Made by a program: the position numbers and the translations under genes. Below, one piece after another: positions 1 through 9,820 of a DNA stretch of 64,000 nucleotides. Within the stretch, counting starts at the first letter, position 1. Each line of letters opens with the position of its first letter. Origin of the DNA: Marasmius tenuissimus (lineage: Eukaryota; Basidiomycota; Agaricomycetes; Agaricales; Marasmiaceae); NCBI GenBank assembly GCA_029532415.1, contig JAQOTA010000047.1, positions 3,100,001 to 3,164,000 on the forward strand, read 5' to 3'. Below the pieces are notes generated by a model. It saw only the letters and a program-made list of their open reading frames with translations. It was not told where the DNA came from and did not search any database.

Positions 1-501
1 CCGTGAAATATAATAGAAAATGTGCTGTATTGGAACCCTCTGAGTACGAAATTAACTTCTGGGTATCGGGTGTGATTTACCATAGCGCCATCGTAAACCA
101 CACGTGTATGAAATGTATCAAGGAAGCTTGTTTAGCTTTAGCTATCGCCCAACGCCGGTACTACGCCCATTATTCGGCTACCTTGTGGAAATCATAGGAA
201 TGGTTTGCTTCTCGAGCGCTCGAGAAACGCCGAAGTATTCTGCCGTCAATTTCTATACAACCCAGGTCTCAAGCTGGAGACATTCCCAGATATAATTATG
301 GGATTGAAATGGTCGTTTCCATACTACCAAAAATGAATAACAAATCATAAATATCCCGAAGTGCTACAAAGCGGTTACAGAACAGACATCAAACAGTAAT
401 ATATCATACAAAGATCGAGCCACCAAACGCAGGAAGATGAGCATAAACACTAGCATGTATCGAATGAGAAGTGCAAGACAGAACTCAGATTAGCATGTCC
501 A
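1..501. other. 3' flank of paralog 1, no gene seen
   Basis: This is the sequence downstream of the stop codon of the first paralog. Short open frames occur on both strands, but none has splice signals, compositional bias or similarity to another part of the window. I see no coding or RNA gene. Confidence 0.5.
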
Positions 502-3500
502 TCAGAACCATCCTTCACTAGCACCGTTCCTACCCCACTGTTCCGATTCCTCGTATCCGAACGAAGAAGGTTCCAACTGACCGTGCGAGGGAGTACCAGC
601 AGATCCCGCCCATGTATAAGGAATGACCGGTGGCGGCTGTGAATACAGCGCAAACCCGTTACACTCATGCTGATGACCAACAGAACCGTCAAAACTTGAA
701 GGGTATTCCAGAGAGGTTGGCACACCGCCGTACAAGGAGTATGGGGGATGAGTGTGATTTTCAGCGACTGAATGGGGTAGGTGAGAAACCGTCGACGTGG
801 AAGCGGGAGGTGGACCATATATGCTAGGGCTGTTGTTGCTGGCCGTAACTAGTGATGATCTCGAGTGTTGGCTAGGTGTATTGTACTGCCAGTCCTCGAA
901 CCACCTGAAATCGTGACCAGCGTTGGCGTCGTATTCGGGAGTGCTGGTGGTACTGACCAGGCAGGCACTTGGATCAGTGTAAAGAGAGACCGTCGTGCTC
1001 GCAGTGGGATGACTGATTGAATAGGCATGCTCGGGGATGCTGTAAGGGCCAAACTGCGGCGCTGTGTTGAATGAGTTGGACCCCGTTACATGCGACACAT
1101 CGAGAGACTGTTCTGCGGTATGGACGAGTAGGGGGAATGGGTCCAAAATGTTGGCAGTCGACGTCATCAAGCCATAGGGAGATGACACGTCTCTCGGAGA
1201 GAGGCTGGTAGGGAGGGAGGGATGGCAACAGGATACTTGATTATCCGAGGGATGGTGGTGCAATGGATGGAGTTGCGAGGCTGAGGTGCCTTGCTGTACA
1301 CAGTGAGGTTGGTTTTTTCTGGAAGTTCTGGCTGGCAGAGGTCGAATGAGCCGCAAGTTTGCATCGATCACAAACTGCTCATTGCTGGTGAGGTCGACCT
1401 TGTGACGAAAATCCTACCCGCACAACCGTAAGGCGATAGGATAAAACTATAGAGCAGTAATGACGCACCTCATGTGGATGATTGCGGGTCACTATCCCTC
1501 CATGCTCGACGCCAGTCTTCCGCCGTTTGTTGGGAACAATACAATATGAGGTGTCTGTGTACCTGTCTTCCCTATTATGAGGGTTGCCCACGGAAACCAT
1601 ATCCTCCGCCCGTATTGGGCCTAGCATGTTTGATGGGTATTCCGAGTTGACAATGTTGACGGATCCACCAAGATCGGTGGGGGCTTGGGGACTTGAAGAT
1701 GTCTGATCTGTAAACAGAATTCAGGGAATGATTGAGCAGTAGAGGTTTATGAAGCACACCTTCGTGAACATCTTTGAAGCGATCTGAGTCATCGAGTGGT
1801 TGGAAGATGTTGCCGTATCCGAGATGTCGAGCAAAGTCGGCGGTGGTTGGGTCAAAACCTCGAAGGGTTTGATACTGACGAATCAACTTGTAGTGGTCGG
1901 TGGACCAGGAGCGGGCGAAAAAGTTATTACCGAAGTCTAGTTGGACAGGGAGGCCGAGGTCGCAACACATCTCGGGTGAGAGCTGAGAGTGGCCGTGTTC
2001 TTGGAAAGACCAGTGATGGAGGGAAGATGTTTTGCCAAGACGAAGGTAGGAAGGAGGGGGATGGACAAAAAGGTAGATTACTTGCTGTTGGCGTTGTTGG
2101 CATTTGGAGGGGGATTCATCGACGTAGCCGTACAACCACCCCCAGGGATAAACGAGATCTGAGTGATGTTTAGCAAGTGGAAGGGGGAAAATGAAATGAG
2201 GACGCACTAGAACCCTCCCGATCATCCTCCAACAAAACACCTTGAGCATGGAAAACATGCCATGCTTGCGAAAGCCAGGCCTTCTCCACGTCCCCATTCG
2301 GCTTCAACGAAAGCCTCCCATCTCCATCGAGTCGGAATCTACTCGTGGATGTTAGACAGATTGGACTATGATTTTTGAGGAACGCACCTTGTCAATCCAT
2401 TCTCCAAACACGTCCGCTCTACGAGAGTGTCCTCCAAACTCTTCCAGGCATTATTTGCGACGGCGATGGGGGTTTTGGTTTGAGTCGAAAAGATGGTCGG
2501 CCGATCGACCCGTTCAGGCACAACTTCGTAATTCCTAGCGTAATTCATTGCGTCCATAAACGCGTCATCGGCTTCCTTTGACTTGTGACTCGCCAAGAAG
2601 CGCACGAGAACCTCTTCCTGGAGAAGTTCGGCGGTTGAAGGTAGGTCCTTGAGTTGGAACCTATCCGCAGGAATAGATGAATCCGGCCCCTTCGGACCAC
2701 GGCAGATCACTCCCCTGCTAGAATCCATCCACAATTCTTCGTCGTCACAACCCAATTGCCTCTATAAGTGTATCAATAAATTGTTCAACTATGCTACAAT
2801 CACTACTTACACGCAAACTCTCGAGATACAGTAAACCCAACCCCCGCACATTTTCCTTGAATTGTGCAAGTGGTAAAAGATCTGGATGAAGATACCTAAT
2901 TAGCACCGGGACTACAATGAATGCACAGATTCTTACTGTGCCAAAGGACCATCGACGGAATCGTTCCATTTTGAATCGCATACACCTGGGAAGCCTCGGT
3001 AGATCTGAAAGATTTCTGTCATCCAAGTAATCTTCGAGTTTTTTCTGACGTACAGTATTCGTGAAAGCTTGAGAAATTCCTCCCTGAAAGCCTAATGGTA
3101 CGAGGACGACTTGAATCTCATCCATTCGGGATAACATGCACAACTCACCTTCCGTGCATCTCGCCCGCTATAAGTCACCGCCGTGAACTCGCCCTCCACC
3201 CCAATCAGCTTTGCGGTAGAAACAGTCTTGATCACTTCGCGTGTGCACCTGCACTCTCTCCCCCACCAAAAACATCTACAGCCCTCTCGAATCTGGCAAA
3301 TATTCCGAGTCCTGTAGATATCACCGCGTTTGATATTCCGGAACTTTGTGCCGGGTCAGGTTAATCGTTATACTCGATAGCTCAAGATACTGAAAACTCA
3401 CATCGTCAAACTCGGTGTGCTCCTTCTCTTCTCGCTGAACAATATGATTGATCTGATTGCCATTGACTTGAACAGTCGCTATTGTCCTCGAACTGGTTGC

Positions 3501-3668
3501 CTCAGTTATTGATCTGAAGCCGGTTGCGAGGGGGGAACTTGAGGCTGATGTTGCTTCAGAAACTTGGGAGATTCGTTGGCCATAGTAGTTGTTTTGATCG
3601 CCCTGTACAACGCTGAAGTTACCATCATCAATTGCAAAGTTTTGTGCGTTGGCGAAGAAGGTGGACAT
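502..3668 (-). CDS. Paralog 1: GDQ-motif / kinase-like-core protein, type I tail
   Basis: Ten exons: 3402-3668, 3149-3343, 3054-3091, 2937-3004, 2811-2881, 2388-2761, 2208-2338, 1760-2158, 1469-1707, 502-1413. All nine introns are GT-AG (49-58 nt), and the spliced frame is open for 897 residues. Residues 1-89 hold two repeats, VVQGDQNNYYGQ and VQVNGNQINHIVQ. Residues 90-154 have FRNIKRGDI, a Cys-rich loop and FTAVTYSGRDA. Residues 155-213 include FREEFLKLSR, QVYAI, GTIPSMVLWH and LLPLAQF. Exon 6 starts near residue 214 with ELWMDSSRG and CRGPKGP. Exon 8 (about 382-514) has RGFDPTTADFARHLGY. The type I tail (about 515-897) has VPNKRRKTG and a Ser/Pro/Tyr/His-rich, probably disordered end finishing EGWF. 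The VAIK, HRD and DFG kinase residues are not visible. The start was chosen because all eight copies align there; an in-frame upstream extension exists but is not shared. Molecular function is unknown. Confidence 0.85.
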
Positions 3669-4450
3669 GGTAAACAATGGTGAAGAGTCTGGGGTATGGG
3701 GGGTTGACGAAGGACTCAACGGGTTTACCTGGGTAATATGTACCAGGAACCACGTTGGTAACATGTGTTGAGCTAAAATAACGCACCACAGACACGCGCC
3801 GATTTAGAAGTTGCACAAATGATTGCTGTGGCTCCGGAGTCAAAAAGACCGGCCTTTCCGTCTCCCTTCCTTGTCTCCCCACTATGGTCGAGCCATTGAG
3901 CTGTATGTTATTCGCGCTCACCAACCCAGAGTCCAGGTCAATATATATGACATTTTCACGTCCGAGGCGCTACCAATCCCGCAGTAATCTGATATGAAAC
4001 CTACATCAATATGCTGTCGAGCGTCGGCGCTTCAGTCTCACTTCCAAGTCATCACGGAAATGAAAAGCAGTCACGCCGAGGGCACGCCTTCTCCTCGAGT
4101 TTGTGCTCAAGATTGCTTCAACAGCACCCGAGTTATGGAGATTTCCATCTGGAGGGGGCCATCGCTCGAGTCAGATCTGGGGTTGACAGGGCAAATGAGA
4201 GTACCAGGGCGCCTATTGGGAGATCGCAGCCAATACAGCGTGAATGAAAGGAACACCGGTGGGAAAAGAGCTCACTGGTCGACACACGCAAGTTATTACG
4301 ACCGAGCACGAGTGATTCAATGTTGGAAATCATGAAGGTATCGCTGGAAGGGATCAAGGAGATCAGTGAATCACTTACAGAGAACGGAAGATTTGGATCG
4401 GATTTCATACCATTGACAAGACCGATAGGAAAGACGGCAGACCATGTCCT
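3669..4450 (-). promoter_or_regulatory. Upstream block of paralog 1, shared with other copies
   Basis: The region 5' of paralog 1 aligns well with 61907-62520 upstream of paralog 8 and more loosely with the blocks upstream of paralogs 2, 5 and 7. Shared anchors include GAGCGTCGGCGCT and GATCTGGGGTTGA on the plus strand. It probably holds the promoter and 5' UTR. A pyrimidine-rich stretch ending in CAG just before the ATG suggests a 5' UTR intron, but I cannot define its donor. Confidence 0.5.
3762..3767. promoter_or_regulatory. Degenerate E-box-like hexamer CATGTG
   Basis: CATGTG sits about 95 bp upstream of the ATG, exactly where paralogs 2, 5 and 7 have the palindrome CACGTG, in the shared context TGTTGAGC. 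Conservation of position is observed; a role as a bHLH-type site is a guess. Confidence 0.2.
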
Positions 4451-7400
4451 CGATACTGTTAGGCATGGAGGGAAGAAGATGAACTGACACTTAGAAAGAG
4501 ATCAAAGAGGGTTCCAAAGCTTACCATTTAATATCCCCTGCTTGGAATGACCACTTTTCGTAGCACAACTCAACTAATAATAATCCCCGGGGTTGTACCT
4601 TTCTAAAGATTGTGTATAAACAATAAAACATAAAATCCAGAAGAAGTTTGAGGGGAAAGAGTGAGGAATTGGGCCGTCAAGCCAAAATATCCCAAATGAT
4701 GATAGCATCCCAAATGGTGATTAAAGACTGTATCGGCTCCCATGTTGACTTGAAGTTTACAAGCGTAACTTGGCTCCGGCCGGCGCTCAGACATCTAAGT
4801 AAAGTCGATTATCCTGAATTCTCTACCGCATCCTCTGCCTCCAGCAACGTCGACTTTGCCTCAGTGGGCATGAATCTCAAGTTTGTTGCTCGGTCCGGGA
4901 TGTTTTACTTCGCTCTTGTGTCTCTTGTAATCTCAACATTCGCACTTTTAGCGACTCGCAAATCCTTATCATGAGATATCAACATCATAAATATGATTTG
5001 GACTTGCACCAAGAACATCCCCACGATCACGGCGGATACACACACCCAACCCGCAGCGTTTCCATGCCCTACGACCTTCCTCTTTGTTTGGGAGCTCGCT
5101 GGGATTTGAATTTTGGGCTGTGTGTTGGACCATTGATGAAGATAATGCCGGGATGTGACTTGAATACCTGAAATTCTTTCGAAATTTTTTGAATCAGACT
5201 CGTTCGAGTCCCTCAATTCCATATTTTGGATCCGGGGCCCACCCGATGTATAACAAAGGGATGGAGAATTACTGGTTGTGCTTCAACGACTTGCGATTTT
5301 GAGCACATAACCCAGGCTTACTTCGGTGGATACACGATTTCACTGCAATAGTCTAATAGTTCGTCCAATTGGGGCACACTAGCTCGAGCTCTATGCTGGC
5401 ACGCATCTTGTCGTTACAGGATTGACATGATAACATGCCACGAGAGCCTCACAACGCTCTGGTTTGGTTAGTTGACGCCGTCGGACCCGATGGCCTCTGG
5501 TAACTTTAGATACGTTCTCGATCTCTTGTAAACAGCCTTGGTTGTCAAGACCTCACGTTTATCTCTATCAATAGCGCCGGTCGCGTGCTTTATAAGCTAT
5601 AGTGCAGATCATGTACTGGTACTTGGGTGAAACCATTCGCAGTTCACTCCTTGAGAGCAAACACAACAGGCGGGGCCAACTATTGTGCAAGGAAAATTAG
5701 AGGGGAAAGATAAAGGGGAAACCAAAACGGATAATATATTTTTCCCACGTGTAGGAGATGGTATTTTACGTTCGACAAAGGAATAGTAGTATCATTTATT
5801 TTTTGTCCAGTAAGTTCCTTGTTTCTCGCCCGGAATAGAAAGAGAAAGCCGAGAGCTTTCCCGCTGGGGAAATAAAGACTAAAATTATTGACATCCCGCC
5901 CGGGATAGTGAAAAGAATTCAAACTGTATTGCTGCAGTCATGTTATGGGAATTACGCGTCAAGAATAACGTGGGCGCGACGCGCCTTTGTGCAGACGCAC
6001 CTCAGGTACGGTCTTTCGCTATGTTGCCACTAAAATCAACACCTAATTTCTCTTATGGACTTGTACCTCACCTTAGTACCCCAAGACATTGACCTAGAGT
6101 GATTGTCAACTATTCAATCGACCTTTTTGGCCGTAGATTATGGCTCCTGGTTTAGTAACCTTCCCATGGCCTCTTCGTGCCCTCTTCCAAAAGTCTCGGC
6201 GCCCACGTTATTCTCCAGAAGTAATATTGGTTACATGCTACGGGTAAAATAGGTCATATCCCTGCCGGAAAAGGTATCATTCAGCACAAAGGATATCGCT
6301 CAAAAGCCCGTCATATTTCTTGACTTTTGTCTGGGGGAATATATAGGGTTTTTCGGAGGGGAAAGAGCATACAAAACTGCCATAAAAAGAAGGAAACCCC
6401 GGACGGAAAATGTTATTATCTACTCGTGGGAAAGGCTTTTGATCCCTTTTAGCTTTCCCTTCCAACATTCCGTGCGCCGAAGTTGGTGCCGCCTGTCGTG
6501 AAAAGAATAATGTATGGAAATTTTTGAGCCGTGAACACGCCTACGTCTGCAAGTCGGTGGAGGGAAACAAGACAAGGAAGATAAGATAGTAGCATTGGGA
6601 AAAGCCCGGGTCACTGGGAGAGATACAGAAACACCGATCTATCGCGCTCCAAAGTGAAATCTAAGAAGCCCAGACAGCGCTGGAGCTCAGAAGCATATTG
6701 TAGGAAAATGAACAAGGCCTCTATGGCCCAGAGAATCTATCAATAGAGTAAAAGATGTGCGAAGGTGTTCGATGGTCAAACGTCCAGCGGCGATGAGCCT
6801 AATCTTGAGCAGGGGAAAGAGATGGAGACAAGTAATTAAGTGAACAAAGGGGGAAAACGATCCGAGACGTTCTTCAATCCCGTTGGCACCGAGTGTCTTC
6901 TCAGTGGCCTGTACGTTCTTCTTCTTGCGTTTGGTCGAGTCTATAGTCCCAAGCCTAGGGAAGAACGGTCAGTGTAATCATTAGGGTGATATGCGAAGCG
7001 TAATGAAGACGTCAAGCAGAGGAAAATGAACGAAAAACTCTGTGACGTTGGGAAATGACCTCTCGGCGAATCAATTCAAACAAAACGTACCGCATAATCT
7101 GCCTCTAGGTCCTATTCTCTCTATTCATATCCCCAGCCGTTCCATTCCTAAACGTGTTTCATCCACTTTTACACATCCGTATCCTCGAGCGAGAAGTCAA
7201 CGTAGTTTGAGAAGCTCGAGGTTCCTACCTCGGACACCAAAGGTATGATCTGTTTGAAACAACATAACAACATAAATCAGCCCTGCAAAGTGGCAACGGC
7301 CAGAGTTCAGCTCACCTGTGCTCAGTTGCGTATCATCCTCGTTGAACATGGTTGTTGCGGTTCAAGGAGGATGACAGGGTCATAGCCACTGAGATTTTCC

Positions 7401-9764
7401 CATGTGCCACAAATTTCGGCTCTTTCTCGGCTGAATCTTGTCTCCTCCACCGCCATCATCATTACCGCGACTTCAAACTTGAGATACGGTGTAGGTCCAA
7501 GTCGCGACCTTGCGGACTTGAGGAGTGTGCAGAAGGTCAGTGACTCATTGATTGCCCGACACCAGCAGTAGCAAGGTAGAATATAGGTGACGCATTGCGT
7601 TCATCGCTAAGATACATCTTTGATCCCCGTATTACTGACCACTCTGTTGAAGGCAGCAAGACTCCCGAATCAGGTCTATATCATCATGTATCACCACAAT
7701 TACTTTCCGGGCATTTTTTCAGCTTTTTATTGTGCACTGTAAGTAATAACAGCTAATCATGTGCACTAGAAACGGTCCCTGAGGAATCCGGACACCCTTT
7801 GTGCTATTCGTAAGTTATTTTCCATTCGTTATTCATAAACACCTTCAACTCATTGCTCAGTTAGAGTAGCAATTGCAGGATTCATAGCCGCGACGAAAAC
7901 CAGAAAGGCTTGAATTTTTGGTAGTACACGCATTTCCATGGCTACCTCCCGTGTCGGCTGTTCCCCTCACCTTGACTGCCATAATGATTGGGGATCTCAG
8001 GTATATGTATCCCGCGTGTCTATGCATACATTTGACTCACTTTGATCTGATTTTGACCAGGGGATCTTGTTTTTGCCTTCAGGAATGGATGAACATCTTC
8101 GCCCTTCTCCACCAGTCTACCACCAACTATATCCCTCGTGAATTGCTTATCCGGTCATTCTTGGTTACATCCTTTGAGTACACGGCGGTGCTCGGCTCTT
8201 ACGCTCTTGGTGATCTTCCGGACTTTGAAGTGGATGAAAATTTGAGCTTGGTGGCCCTCTCCTTACTTGATGGGTTTGATTTATTGGGATGGCATCGATG
8301 CTTCTTGAAGGCACCCGAGGCACCCGCTCGTTTCACTATTCTTCGAGAACAAACTAATTTCATGTCAACGTTTATAGGCGTGTGGACCTCGAGACCAAAG
8401 ATTTTGGCTGAGACCGATACTTTCTATTAGGTCTCCTACCCGAGTTGGAGGTTTTCTGTTCACCCCAAACCAGCTTCAGAATCAAAACTGCGACGTTCCT
8501 CGTTCTACCACACTGCGATAAGTTGGCGCTGATCCTCATCTCACAGGTACGCGCGCTGACATTGTCTTCCAAATTTCAATTCATTCAATTCATGATCGTT
8601 TCAGTTTCCCTATTGTCACTGAGCCAGGTGCTAGTACGGGCTACTGGTACCTCTCGTCAGAGGCGAAGCCTGAAAAACATTAACCACCTTCTTGATTCTG
8701 AGACTCGATGCTCGTAATGGGCACACTGTAGAGAAATCCTTGTGAGTCATTCCATGCGCATGGCCAGTTCTGAGAACTTACTAACTGATTGACACTCAGA
8801 TCAAAGACAACTTCACTAATGTCCAATTCGTTCGATTCGACGTACAGTAAAAACATCCCGTCTCCGTCGTTCACCATGCCAGCTCTAAGTCACGAAGCAA
8901 ACGGGGACGGGGACGCGGTTACTTGGCTATATTCTCGCTGAACTCGAGCAGTAAGCCATTCAAAACATTCCGAGCTTGGTCTCACGCTGGGAATATTTGG
9001 CCACCTTCGCGGCCACACCATACTTTCTACCGTGTGAGACTCCGATGTGATGGAGCATTCTCAGGGGTATTTTACGTGCGTGAATTTGTCGACTTGGCCG
9101 AACGGTTCAGAGCTTCGGAGCGTGATTAATAGTGCTACAATTGACTGTGCGGAGTCTTTCAAAAAGAGGACTGGGATGTTGAGCGTCGAGTCGGAGAGAT
9201 AACTGGGGAATTCTGGTCGACGAATCCCGGAGGTCTCTTCCAATAAACTAAGGTTGCGTACACTTTCCTTTTGTAGGGTACCTTTGTATGATACTGCAGA
9301 TTAACATCAAGAATTTTGTCGTGGCGTGCTTGGCTAGTATGACTATGGGGTGAATCATGGTGGAACTAGCTTGAGCAGTGGTCCAATGAAGATCACAATC
9401 ATGATTCTGGAGTTGGAGGTTTACAAGAACCCACGGAAAGCGTCTCTGATTGAGTACATTGTAAAGTTTGAGTAAGATACTCTGACGCTTTCCACCTCGG
9501 GCTCAAAAGAAATGTAGAGAACAATGCATATGTGAATACATTCAAAATCGGTTCAAGCCTGTACAATGCGACGAATACCCGTATACCGACCATTGTATAA
9601 TGACGGTGAGTGTAGATAAACAGTAAATAGCACGAATATTCTCTCTGTCTTTGATGTAGCTTGGATATATATTACGAGAATGGTCCATAGCATGAAATCC
9701 GTAAGTACGAGTGCGAGGTATCGAGATGTCTTCCATATATGTCGCAGAAGACCAAGAGGTCAAA
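4451..9764. other. 5.3 kb intergenic region between paralogs 1 and 2
   Basis: No gene is supported. From about 6.8 kb onward, fragments resemble the intergenic duplicons at 15.4-17.0 and 56.2-58.0 kb: a GTGTCTTCTC...TTCTT stretch near 6890, CTCTCGGCGAA near 7053, the RYKEDD-like repeat near 7340, and TTTGTGCTATTCGTAAGTTAT near 7798. Divergence is high, so this looks like an old, decayed copy. The stretch 4451-6800 shows nothing recognisable. A 170-codon plus-strand frame at 7918-8430 has no support. Confidence 0.45.
7340..7470 (+). repeat. Dispersed RYKEDD-like repeat, copy 1
   Basis: This roughly 130-bp segment translates as RFKEDDRVIATEIFP and resembles segments at 15.95, 32.64, 40.52 and 56.70 kb. 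The frame is open here but interrupted in other copies. It is probably a relic of a coding exon carried in the ancestral intergenic unit. I do not recognise the protein. Confidence 0.4.
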
Positions 9765-9820
9765 TTAAAGCGACCTGTTGGCCTTATCATCCTCCTGCTG
9801 GGCCAAAGTGATCGAGGCTG

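Noticed and set aside
2366..2755. Long minus-strand frames over exons 6 and 8 that could be annotated as separate intronless genes
   Set aside because: They are single exons of the ten-exon paralogs; splice sites and phase join them in all eight copies.
7918..8430. 170-codon plus-strand open frame with a possible upstream acceptor (TTGCCTTCAG near 8080)
   Set aside because: No recognisable domain, no matching donor exon, and it sits in decayed intergenic DNA; no related open frame seen in the other copies.
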